DNA from: UBA7803 sp040219935
GTDB taxonomy: Bacteria; Pseudomonadota; Gammaproteobacteria; Pseudomonadales; Azotimanducaceae
Direction of reading: 5' to 3'
Assembly: GCA_040219935.1 (NCBI GenBank)
Contig: JAVJUA010000063.1
Location: forward strand, 124,001 to 188,000
DNA length: 64,000 nt
Below are positions 46,603 through 55,200 of this stretch, piece after piece. The notes beneath the pieces were generated by a model that saw nothing but the letters and a program-made list of their open reading frames with translations, was not told the origin of the DNA and searched no databases. The translations under genes and the position numbers were made by a program. Every line of letters begins with the position of its first letter. Positions within the stretch are counted from its first letter, which is position 1.

Positions 46603-48246
46603 GTGAGCCAGCAGACGCCGTTGCCCGGCAGCATCGAAACCCTGGACGCGCTGGTCATCGGCGCCGGCTTCCACGGCCTTTACCAACTCTACCGGCTGCG
46701 CGAGCGCGGCTTTCGCGTGCGCGTGCTGGAGGCCGGCGGCGATCTCGGCGGCATCTGGTGGTGGAACTGCTATCCCGGCGCCCGGGTCGACTCCCACGTG
46801 CCGAACTACGAGTACTCGCTGGAGACGCTGTGGCGCGACTGGCACTGGAGCGAGCGCTTTCCCGGCTGGGATGAGCTGCGCCGCTACTTCCACCACGTCG
46901 ATGCGAAGCTCGACCTGTCCCGCGACGTGCGCCTGAACACCCGGGTCACCGCCGCCCGCTTCGACCCCGCCAGCGACCACTGGCTGGTGGAGACCCAGGG
47001 CGGCGGGCGGCTGCGCACCCGCTTCCTGATCCCGTGCACCGGCTTCGCCGCCAAGGCCTACGTGCCCGACTTCCCCGGGCTCGACACCTTCGAAGGCGAC
47101 TGCCACCACACGGCCCACTGGCCGCAGGCGGGTGTGCCGCTGGCCGGGCGCCGGGTGGGCGTGATCGGCACCGGCGCCAGCGGCGTGCAGGTGATCCAGG
47201 AGGCGGCCAAGGAGGCCGCCCAGGTCACCGTGTTCCAGCGCACGCCCATGCTGGCGCTGCCCATGCGCCAGCGCCGCTACACCATCACCGAGCAGTTGGC
47301 GATGAAGCGCGACTATCCCGAGCAGTTCGAGCGCCGGCGCACCACCCAGTCGAGCTACTGCGACATCGTCGCCGACCCGCGCTCGGCGCTGGAGGTGTCC
47401 GACGCCGAGCGGCGCCAGCGCTTCGACGACGCCTGGCAGAAGGGCGGCTTCCACTTCTGGGCCGGCACCTTCAGCGACGTGCTCATGAGCCTGGAGGCCA
47501 ACCGCCTCGCCTACGACTACTGGCGCGACCAGACCCGCGCCCGCATTCACGACCCCTCCGTGGCCGACATCCTCGCGCCCATGGAGCCGCCGCACCCGTT
47601 CGGTGCCAAACGGCCGTCGCTGGAGCAGGGCTACTACGAGTGCTTCAACCAGCCGAACGTGGCGCTGGTAGACCTGCGCGCCGATCCGATCAAGACGGTC
47701 ACCGCCACCGGGGTGCAGACCGCGGCCGCCCACCACGACCTCGACGTGCTGGTGCTGGCCACCGGCTTTGACGCCAGCACCGGCGGCCTCACCGCCATCG
47801 ACCTGCGCGGCCGCTCCGGGCGCAGCCTCAAGCAGGCCTGGGCGGACGGGGTGAAGACCCACCTCGGCATGGCCATCCCAGACTTCCCGAACCTGCTGAT
47901 GCTGTACGGACCGCAGAGCCCCACCGCGTTCTGCAACGGGCCCACCTGCGCCGAGCTGCAGGGCGACTGGGTGGTGGAGTGTCTTGAGCATCTGCGCCAG
48001 CACGGCGTCACCCGCCTCGAGGCGACCGGGGAAGCGGCGGACGTCTGGGGGCGGCACATCGACGAAATCGAGGCGCGCACGCTGCTGGGCCAGGCCGACT
48101 CCTGGTACATGGGCGCCAACATTCCGGGCAAGCGCCGGCAGCTCCTGTATCACCCGGGGGTGCAGGAATACCTGGCGATGTGCCGTGACAGCGCCGCGCG
48201 CGGCTACGCCGGGTTCACGCTCAGCGCTGCCGGGGCGTCGGCATGA
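46603..48246 (+). CDS. Baeyer-Villiger-type flavin monooxygenase
   Basis: 547-residue class B flavoprotein monooxygenase. The FAD motif is VIGAGFHGLYQLYRL (18-32), with a His in place of the usual small residue. The Baeyer-Villiger fingerprint F163-x-G165-x3-H169-x3-W173 is complete, and the NADPH motif is VIGTGASGVQVIQE (187-200). GIWWWNCYPGARVDSHVPNYEYS is typical of cyclohexanone and steroid ketone monooxygenases. Start GTG at 46603. It likely inserts oxygen into a cyclic or aryl ketone. It shares an operon with DUF839 and a peroxiredoxin. Confidence 0.9.
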   Translation: MSQQTPLPGSIETLDALVIGAGFHGLYQLYRLRERGFRVRVLEAGGDLGGIWWWNCYPGARVDSHVPNYEYSLETLWRDWHWSERFPGWDELRRYFHHVDAKLDLSRDVRLNTRVTAARFDPASDHWLVETQGGGRLRTRFLIPCTGFAAKAYVPDFPGLDTFEGDCHHTAHWPQAGVPLAGRRVGVIGTGASGVQVIQEAAKEAAQVTVFQRTPMLALPMRQRRYTITEQLAMKRDYPEQFERRRTTQSSYCDIVADPRSALEVSDAERRQRFDDAWQKGGFHFWAGTFSDVLMSLEANRLAYDYWRDQTRARIHDPSVADILAPMEPPHPFGAKRPSLEQGYYECFNQPNVALVDLRADPIKTVTATGVQTAAAHHDLDVLVLATGFDASTGGLTAIDLRGRSGRSLKQAWADGVKTHLGMAIPDFPNLLMLYGPQSPTAFCNGPTCAELQGDWVVECLEHLRQHGVTRLEATGEAADVWGRHIDEIEARTLLGQADSWYMGANIPGKRRQLLYHPGVQEYLAMCRDSAARGYAGFTLSAAGASA

Positions 48247-48701
48247 TCGGCGTCGGCGATCGCGCGCCGGACTTCACGCTGCCGGATCACACCGGCGCGG
48301 AGGTGTCCCTCGCCGCGCTCACCGCCGCCGGCGACTTCATCCTCTACTTCTATCCCGCCGACTTCACCCCGGTGTGCACGGCGGAGGCCTGCGCCTTCCG
48401 CGACAACTTCGACGGCCTGGCGGAGGTGGGGCTGGCCATCGTCGGCATCAGCCCGCAGAGCGTGGACAGCCACCGCCGCTTCGTCGAGCGTTATGAGCTG
48501 CCGTTCCCGCTGCTGGCCGACGCCGGCGGCAAGGTGATCCGCGCCTACGGGGTCAGCGGCCCGCTGGGGTTCGGCGTGCGCCGAGCCACCTTCCTGATCG
48601 GCGCCGACGGCATCGTCAAAAGCCGGGTGGTGGCCGACTTCCTGGTGCGCTCGCACCTGAACCTGATCCGCCAGACCATCGACGCCCGCCGCGGCGGCTG
48701 A
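48243..48701 (+). CDS. Thiol peroxidase, Bcp/PrxQ-type peroxiredoxin
   Basis: 152-residue peroxiredoxin that reduces peroxides with thioredoxin. Peroxidatic C45 and resolving C50 (TPVCTAEAC) are five apart, which is the Bcp/PrxQ arrangement. GDRAPDFTLPDHTG opens the domain. The start overlaps the monooxygenase stop (ATGA), suggesting it removes peroxide released by uncoupled flavin turnover. It converges with the LLM gene. Confidence 0.92.
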   Translation: MIGVGDRAPDFTLPDHTGAEVSLAALTAAGDFILYFYPADFTPVCTAEACAFRDNFDGLAEVGLAIVGISPQSVDSHRRFVERYELPFPLLADAGGKVIRAYGVSGPLGFGVRRATFLIGADGIVKSRVVADFLVRSHLNLIRQTIDARRGG

Positions 48702-48716
48702 CGGTCTGCGGCCGGG

Positions 48717-49580
48717 TCAGCCCCGGCCGATCAGCGCCCGGGCGCTGTCGTCGATGAAGCGCCGGGCGGCGTCCAGCGCGTCCTCGCCGCGCCCGGCCCG
48801 CTCCGGCAGCAGGATCAGGCGGTGCACGCCCAGCGCGGCGAAGGCCTCGAGCCGCTCCGGCGTCACCGGCCCGCGCGGGGTCACGGAGATCTCGAGCCGA
48901 TCGAACCGCCCCGCATCCCCGGCCTCGGCGGCGGCCCGGCGCAGCCCGTCGAGGGAGGCCGCCACCGCCGCCTCGTCCTGGGCGAAGCCGTACCAGCCGT
49001 CGCCCCGGGCCACGGCGCGCCGGTAGCCGGCGTCCGACATGCCGCCGATGACGATGGGCGGGTGCGGGCGCTGCACCGGCATGGGCTTCTGCTGAATGCC
49101 CGAGAAGCGGGTGAAGCGGCCGTCGAAGGTGGGCTGGTCCTCGGTCCACAGGGTGCGGATCACATCGATGTGCTCGTCCACCCGGGCGCCGCGCTCCTCG
49201 TAGGGCACGCCGATGGCCTCGAACTCGCGCGGCACGTAGCCGACCCCCACGCCGAAGATCAATCGGCCCTTCGACAGCACGTCGATGCTGGTCAGCTCCT
49301 TGGCCAGCACCACCGGGTTGCGCTGGGCCAGCAGAATGATGCCGGAGCCGAGCTTGAGCGTTCGCGTCACGCCGGCGGCGAACGACAGCGCCGCCACGGT
49401 GTCGAGCATGGGGAACGACGGCGGCACCGGCGAGGGCGGTTCCTGGGGGTCGATGACCACCACGTGCTCGCCCGTCCACACCGACTCGAAGCCGGCGTCC
49501 TCCGCCGCGCGCAGCACCGAGGCCATGGCCTCCGGCTCCCCCAGCGGGCCGTTGTTGAACCCGAAGTAACCGATCTTCAT
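48717..49580 (-). CDS. LLM-class (luciferase-like) oxidoreductase
   Basis: 287-residue TIM-barrel flavin- or F420-dependent oxidoreductase of the luciferase-like monooxygenase class. MKIGYFGFNNGPLG, VWTGEHVVV, LGSGIILLAQRNPVVLAKELTSIDVLSKGRLIFGVG (conserved in the class) and PPIVIGGMSDAGYRRAVARG are visible. No F420 synthesis genes are in the window, so cofactor choice is open. The open frame extends upstream to 49730, but that part is low-complexity and overlaps the vapB promoter. Confidence 0.88.
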   Translation of the reverse strand: MKIGYFGFNNGPLGEPEAMASVLRAAEDAGFESVWTGEHVVVIDPQEPPSPVPPSFPMLDTVAALSFAAGVTRTLKLGSGIILLAQRNPVVLAKELTSIDVLSKGRLIFGVGVGYVPREFEAIGVPYEERGARVDEHIDVIRTLWTEDQPTFDGRFTRFSGIQQKPMPVQRPHPPIVIGGMSDAGYRRAVARGDGWYGFAQDEAAVAASLDGLRRAAAEAGDAGRFDRLEISVTPRGPVTPERLEAFAALGVHRLILLPERAGRGEDALDAARRFIDDSARALIGRG

Positions 49581-49623
49581 GGCAGCGCTCCCTACACGAG
49601 GCCGGCCGGGGCCGGCCGGCGAG

Positions 49624-49643
49624 GGGTCGAGTGTAGTCGACCC
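49624..49643. promoter_or_regulatory. Palindrome in the LLM-vapB divergent region
   Basis: GGGTCGA and TCGACCC flank GTGTAG, a perfect 7-bp dyad. It lies 43 bases upstream of the LLM oxidoreductase start and 85 bases before vapB. It could be the operator of a repressor of the LLM gene. A GC-rich run of GGCCGGCC repeats (49601-49620) lies next to it. Confidence 0.35.
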
Positions 49644-49728
49644 GCCGGCGGCGGCGACACGGCCGCACAGGGTGTTCCTCGCCGCCGCGTCGATTGCGAA
49701 GCGCTGTCGGTGCAGGCAGAGTGCAGGC

Positions 49729-49965
49729 ATGGCCGTTCAGCTCACCATCCGTGACGTGCCCGACGCCGTGCGCGACGAACTCGCCGCCCGCGCCGCGCTG
49801 CAGGGCTTGTCGATGCAGGAGTTCCTGCGCCAGCAGCTGGTGCGAATCGCTGCTCGACCCGCCCCCGAAGCCTGGTTGAATGGTGTCCGGGAGCGTAAGC
49901 AGGCGGCGGGTACCCAGGTGACGGCAAAACAGATTCTCGATGCCCGGGACGCCGACCGCCGGTGA
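49729..49965 (+). CDS. vapB: Ribbon-helix-helix antitoxin, VapB/FitA type
   Basis: 78-residue antitoxin of the FitA/VapB type. The N-terminal VQLTIRDVPDAVRDELAARAALQGLSMQEFLRQQL is a ribbon-helix-helix DNA-binding domain. The C-terminal tail (TAKQILDARDADRR) is the toxin-binding end. It overlaps the toxin gene by four bases (GTGA), a classical toxin-antitoxin layout. The open frame further upstream to 49579 is not supported. Confidence 0.88.
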   Translation: MAVQLTIRDVPDAVRDELAARAALQGLSMQEFLRQQLVRIAARPAPEAWLNGVRERKQAAGTQVTAKQILDARDADRR

Positions 49966-50264
49966 CCGTGGTCGTCGACGCGTCGCTGCTGGGCGCCGCG
50001 CTGGTCAGCTCGGCAGCGGTGGGTGTTTGGGCTGAATCCGTGGTGGCCGGGCACGATCTGGCCGCACCGGAACTGGTCCTGGTGGAGACCAGCAACGTGT
50101 TGCGCCGTCTGGAGCCTTCCGGCGCGATCTCCACCCTGGAGGCGAACAGCGCCCAGCGCGATCTGCAGCGGCCCTACCTGCGCATTCATAACGCCGGACG
50201 ACGTCTGGTCGGCCGCTCGCCTTGCCACTACCCGTTCGCTGGGGAACACTGCCGGGCCCGATGA
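49962..50264 (+). pseudogene. PIN-domain toxin VapC, C-terminal half lost
   Basis: 100-residue remnant of a VapC-type PIN ribonuclease. The N-terminal VVVDASLLGAAL holds the first catalytic aspartate, and PELVLVETSNVLRRL holds the glutamate. After about residue 72 (RDLQRP) the sequence turns into basic, unrelated residues. The central and C-terminal acidic residues (the usual YDAxYVALAE and LTxD motifs) are absent in all three frames before the next gene at 50281. The toxin is therefore very probably inactive through a deletion or frameshift plus deletion. Start GTG at 49962. Confidence 0.8.
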
Positions 50265-50280
50265 CGACGCCGGAGACGCC

Positions 50281-51462
50281 ATGCACCGCCACCTCACCCC
50301 CGACCTGGAAAGGTTCCGCGCCGAGGTGCGGGCGTTCTACGCCGAAAACCTGACCGACGAGCTGCGTGCGGCCCGGCGCTACATGACCAGCGTCTACTGC
50401 GACTACGAGTCGGGCATGGCCTGGCAGCGCATCCTGCTGGAGCGGGGCTGGCTGGTGCCGAGCTGGCCGGTCGAGCACGGCGGCACCGGCTGGTCGCTCA
50501 CCGAGCGCTTCGTCTTCGACTGCGAGAGCGCCAAGGCGGGCCCGCCGCCCGTCTCGCCCATGGGCCTCGGCATGCTGGGCCCGGCCCTGCTCGGCCACGG
50601 CACCGAGGCGCAGAAGGCCTACTACCTGCCGCGCATGCAGCGCGGCGACGACTTCTGGTGCCAGGGCTACTCGGAGCCCCGGGCCGGCTCCGACCTGGCG
50701 GCCCTGGACTGCCGGGCGGAGCGACTGGGAGACGACTACGTCGTCAACGGCACCAAGATCTGGACCACCCACGCCCACTACGCCAACCGCATGTTCTGCC
50801 TGGTGCGCACCGGCCGCTTCCAGCGGCCCCAGCAAGGGGTTACCTTTCTGCTCATCGACCTGGACAGCCCCGGCGTGTCGCGCCACCCCATCCGCTTCTA
50901 CTCCGGCGACAGCGAGCAGTGCCAGGTGGTGTTCGACGACGTGCGGGTGCCGGCGGATAACGTGGTGGGCCGCGAGCACGAGGGCTGGGCGGTGACCAAG
51001 TACCTGCTCGAGTTCGAGCGCGGCAGCAAGCCGGCGGCGCCGGGCCTGATCGAAGCGCTCGCCCGGGTGCGCGAGCTGGCCGCCGAGACCGGTGCCGACG
51101 ACGGCTTGACCGCCCGCCTCGACGGCCTCGAGACCCAGGTGCTGGCGCTGGAGACGCTGGAGCTGCGCTGCCTGGCGGAGGCGGAGCGGGCCGGCTCCCC
51201 GGGCGCCAGCGCCTCCATGCTGAAGGTGCAGAGCACCGAGCTGTCCCAGGCCATCTCGGCGCTGGCGGTGGAGGCTGCCGGCGACTGGGCGCTGGCCTAC
51301 CAGCCCGAGGTGATCGACGCCCGCGGCCGCCTGCCCGGGGTGGGGCCTGAACAGGCGCTCACCGCCGCGCCGTTCTACTTCAACAACCGGGCCGCCTCCA
51401 TCTACGGCGGCTCCAACGAGATTCAGCGCAACATCATGGCGAAGCAGGTGCTGGGGCTCTGA
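50281..51462 (+). CDS. Acyl-CoA dehydrogenase
   Basis: 393-residue FAD enzyme of the acyl-CoA dehydrogenase family. The N-terminal helical domain is followed by FWCQGYSEPRAGSDLAAL (FAD/substrate-binding signature, about 122-139) and KIWTTHAHYANRMFCLVRTG. The C-terminus has YFNNRAASIYGGSNEIQRNIMAKQVLGL. The usual active-site glutamate region is SIYGGSNEIQRN. It resembles the dehydrogenases used in sterol and aromatic side-chain breakdown (paired FadE type), but no partner is adjacent. The start is the ATG at 50281, 16 bases after the broken vapC. Confidence 0.92.
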   Translation: MHRHLTPDLERFRAEVRAFYAENLTDELRAARRYMTSVYCDYESGMAWQRILLERGWLVPSWPVEHGGTGWSLTERFVFDCESAKAGPPPVSPMGLGMLGPALLGHGTEAQKAYYLPRMQRGDDFWCQGYSEPRAGSDLAALDCRAERLGDDYVVNGTKIWTTHAHYANRMFCLVRTGRFQRPQQGVTFLLIDLDSPGVSRHPIRFYSGDSEQCQVVFDDVRVPADNVVGREHEGWAVTKYLLEFERGSKPAAPGLIEALARVRELAAETGADDGLTARLDGLETQVLALETLELRCLAEAERAGSPGASASMLKVQSTELSQAISALAVEAAGDWALAYQPEVIDARGRLPGVGPEQALTAAPFYFNNRAASIYGGSNEIQRNIMAKQVLGL

Positions 51463-51475
51463 CCAGCCGCCGCCA

Positions 51476-52063
51476 TCAGAGCTGACGGGTGAGCTCCCGC
51501 AGCGCGCCGTCCTCGCTGTCCTTGAGCCGTTCGGTGATCCAGGCGCGGGCGACCTTCCATTTGCGCTTCACCGTGGCCGGGCTGATGCCGAGGCCGCCGG
51601 CGGCCTCCTCGATGGTGAGGCCGCCGAACACCCGGGCGTCCACCAGCCACAGGTAGTCCGGGTCGAGCTCCCCGAGCTCGGTGAGGGTCTGGTCCAGCAG
51701 CAGCAGCGCGTCGAGGTCGACGCCGCTGCCGAGGAACTCGCCGGTCAGCCGCGTTTCCAGCGCCCGGTCGCGTTTCTGGGCGCGTGCGTGGCGTGCCTCG
51801 TCCACCAGGATCTCGCGCATCAGCCGTCCGGCCAGCCCGAAGAAGTGGGCGCGGCCGTTGATGCTGATGCGGTCGAGGTCCACCAGCCGGAGATAGGCCT
51901 CGTGCACCAGCACCGTCGGCTGCAGATCGATGCCGTCGCCCTGGCGGCGCAGCTGCTGGCCGGCGAGCCGGCGAAGCTGTGCGTACAGGGCCTCGAACAC
52001 GAGGTTCTTCCGGTCCCGGGATTCGTGGGCCCAGTTGCCCAGCACCTGCGTGATTTCCGCCAT
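51476..52063 (-). CDS. ECF43-like sigma factor
   Basis: 195-residue sigma-70 protein of the extracytoplasmic-function type with a Sig-70_X6/TIGR02999-like pattern. Region 2 runs from about 20 to 90. The usual DAED-type acidic motif of region 2.2 is missing: the sequence there is LQPTVLVHEAYLRL, with T50 where a phosphate could supply the negative charge. This matches ECF43 sigma factors (EcfP, EcfK), which are switched on by a Ser/Thr kinase rather than an anti-sigma factor. Region 4 (LTIEEAAGGLGISPATVKRKWKVARAWI) is intact. The start is the ATG at 52063. It is divergent from the giant exported protein, and a kinase gene lies at 60412-62820. Confidence 0.87.
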   Translation of the reverse strand: MAEITQVLGNWAHESRDRKNLVFEALYAQLRRLAGQQLRRQGDGIDLQPTVLVHEAYLRLVDLDRISINGRAHFFGLAGRLMREILVDEARHARAQKRDRALETRLTGEFLGSGVDLDALLLLDQTLTELGELDPDYLWLVDARVFGGLTIEEAAGGLGISPATVKRKWKVARAWITERLKDSEDGALRELTRQL

Positions 52064-52253
52064 CGTTGCGACTGCCCATGCCGTCCCGCGCCGGCGAAAC
52101 TGCCAGGCGCTACGGTATCCCAGGGCCGGGGCGTTGTGGACGCCATCCACGATCGCGGCACGAACCGCTTACATCCCTCGTGAGCCGATTCGCGCGCCGA
52201 TTTCGCCTAGAGGGTTGACGGCCGAAGTCCGGCCGGCGAGCGCGTGGGGGCGA

Positions 52254-55200
52254 ATGATGCGATTTCTGATGTGCGTTCTCGGGATGACGTTGGCGCTGGC
52301 CGGCGTGCCGGCGTGGGCGGTCGGTGACGCCAGCGACGACTTCCAGGGCAAGTGGGGCTGGGGGGCTGGCAAGCCGCCGGCGTCGCCGCCCAAGCTCAAG
52401 GTGGTCGGCTACCGGGTCGTCGCCAAGGAGCGCGTCGACAAGGCCTGGCGCATGCAGCTCGCCGTGGTAGTGAAGAACTACGGCCAACCCCTGGACGACG
52501 TCACCCTGCATTTCTACAGCGTCTCGGACAAGACCGTGGTGGAAGAGGGCGAGGTGATGCTCGGCCATCTGCCCCGCGGCCGCACCCGCAGCACCGACAC
52601 CCTCACCGTGCTGCACCAGCAGGGCGTCGGCTGGCTGCGCAAGCACCTGCGCTGGAAGCTCGACCTCGGCGGCGGCGACCCGGAGGAGAACCGGCCGCCG
52701 GTAGCCGATGCCGGTGCCGACCAGAGCGCCGAACCCGGCGCCCTGATCGTGCTCGACGGGTCTGCGTCGAGCGATCCGGACGGCGACCCGTTGACGTTCG
52801 CCTGGACCCTCGACGCGCCCGCGGGCAGCGCCGCGGCGCTGTCCGACCCTGCGGCCGTGTCGCCCTCGTTCCTGGCCGACCTGCCCGGCGATTATCTGGC
52901 CGGGCTGGTGGTCGACGACGGCGAAGCCACGTCGGCGCCCGACAGCGTGCGCATCGTGGTCGCCACACCCAACCGCGCGCCCAGCCTGGCGCCGGTGGCG
53001 GATCAGGACGCGGTGGCCGGCCGGGCGCTGTCCGTGCAGCTCGCCGGCAGCGATCCGGACGGCGACCCGCTCACCTACGCCCTGGATGCCGCGCCGAGCG
53101 GCATGACCGTGGATCCCGGCACCGGCCTGATCGAGTGGCTGCCGGCGGAATCCCAGCTCGGCAGCGCGGCGGTGACCGCTCGCGTCGCCGACCCCGCCGG
53201 CCTGGCGGCGACCCAGAGCTTCGTGGTGCGGGTGACGGCGCCGGAGCCGAACCTGCCGCCCGCCATCACCTCGACGCCGGTGACGGCGGCCGCGGTCAAC
53301 GGCGCTTACCAGTACGACGTCGACGCCACCGATCCGAACGCGGACGACGTGTTGACCTACACCCTGCTGCAGGCGCCGGACGGCATGACCATCGATGCCG
53401 CCACCGGCGTCATTCAGTGGACGCCGGCGGCGACCGGCCCGGCCGACGTCGATCTTCAGGTCAGCGACGGCGCCGGCGGCATCGACCGGCAGATCTTCCT
53501 GATTCTGGTCAGCAACGGCGCCGACGACGGCGCGCCGACCCTGCAGCCGATACCGGATCAGACCACCATCGTCGGCCGTACCCTGATGACCATGGCCGTG
53601 GGCAGCGACCCGGAGGGGGAAGCGCTGGCCTACCGTTTGAGCAACGCGCCGGCCGGCATGATGGTGAACACCGGCAGCGGTCAGATTCTGTGGACGCCGA
53701 CCGCTGGCCAGGTGGGCAGCGCGTCCGCCACCGTGGTGGTCACCGACCCGGGCGGGCAGTCGGCCCAGACCGGCTTCGCCGTCACCGTGCTGGCCGAAGC
53801 GGACAACCAGCCGCCGGTGCTGGCCGCCATCGACGACGTGTCGGTGGCCGCCCTGTCGCGGCTCGACCTGACCTTCCAGGCCACCGACGCCGATGCTGGC
53901 GAGGTGCTGACCTTCGCACTGTCGGGTGCGCCCGCCGGCGTCGACTTCGACAGCGGCGGCAGCCTGTCCTGGCTGCCCACCAGCGAGGACCTGGGCGCGA
54001 GAACGCTGACGGTCTCCGTTACCGACTCCGCCGGCGCCGCCGACAGCCAGAGCTTCACCGTCACCGTGGTCGGCAACCCGGGCGCGCCGGTGGCCGTGGA
54101 CGATGCCTACACCCTGCGACGCACCGAGACCCTGTCCGTGGCGGCCCCCGGTGTGCTGGAGAACGACGACGGCCGCGGCGCGCCGATCACGGCCAGCCGC
54201 ACCAGCGATCCGTCTCTGGGCACGGTGGTGGGCTTCACCGGCGACGGTTCGTTCGGCTACGTGCCGCCGCCGATTCCGCCCATCGAGATCGGCCTCGATC
54301 TGCAGTGCTCGTCACCGCCGGCCTTCGACAACTCCGGCGTGGCGGCCGCCGACGTCGACGGCGATGGCGAGGTCGAGCTGGTGGGCCTGGTCACAAACGG
54401 CAATGCCTCCAGGCTGATCGTGATCGACGGGGCCACCTGCGCTATCGAGCGCAACGTCGCGATCGCGCCGGAGTTGGGCCAGTTCGGCTTCACCAGCACG
54501 GCGACCCTGGTGAATCTGGACGACGATCCCGAGCTCGAGATCGTGATGCCCTATTTCCGCTTCAGCGACGCGCTGCCGTTCGGGGCCGGCGATCGGCTGA
54601 TCGCGCTGAACCTCGACGGCACGCCGGTGTGGAGCAACCCGGGCGGGCTCAGCGAGGCGGTGTCGTTCTCCACCATCAACAACGACGGCGACCGGTACAA
54701 AGGCCCGACCGTGGTGGACCTGAACGGCGACGGTCGCCCCGAGCTGATTCACGGTTGGACCAACGTCGGCGGCGGGTTCCCGTCCGGTGTCACGGCCGGC
54801 GCGGTGGTGGCCTACGACGGCCGGACCGGCGCCATACTCTGGGAATACGTCGGTCCGCCCCAGACCAGCATCGTCAACGCGCCGAAGAACCCGCTGGTGG
54901 TGGATCTGGATCTCGATGGCACGGTCGAGCTGATCTGGCACACCAGCGTGCTCGACCACAATGGCAACCTCGAGTTCCTGCTGCCCACCCAGCTCACGCT
55001 GACCCGCGCGGGTGTACCCATCGGCTCGCGCCACCTGACCACGGCGGTGGCCAACTTCGACAACGACCCGTATCCGGAGATCATCGGCTACGACCAGACC
55101 AACCAGTACCTCTACGAGCACACCGGGGCGCTGATCTGGCAGCGCGCCCGGCCGGCCCCGCTCAACAATTTCCCGCTGCCCTTCACGGACATCACGGTGG

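Noticed and set aside
44425..48153. 1242-codon open frame on the minus strand opposite DUF839 and the monooxygenase gene
   Set aside because: It spans parts of two or three real genes and has antisense composition (His/Gly/Ala/Val-rich). The plus-strand genes carry Tat, FAD and Baeyer-Villiger motifs.
49601..49620. GGCCGGCC-rich run near the LLM gene as an attachment site or element end
   Set aside because: It is a simple GC-rich repeat without a matching distant copy, integrase or target duplication in the window.
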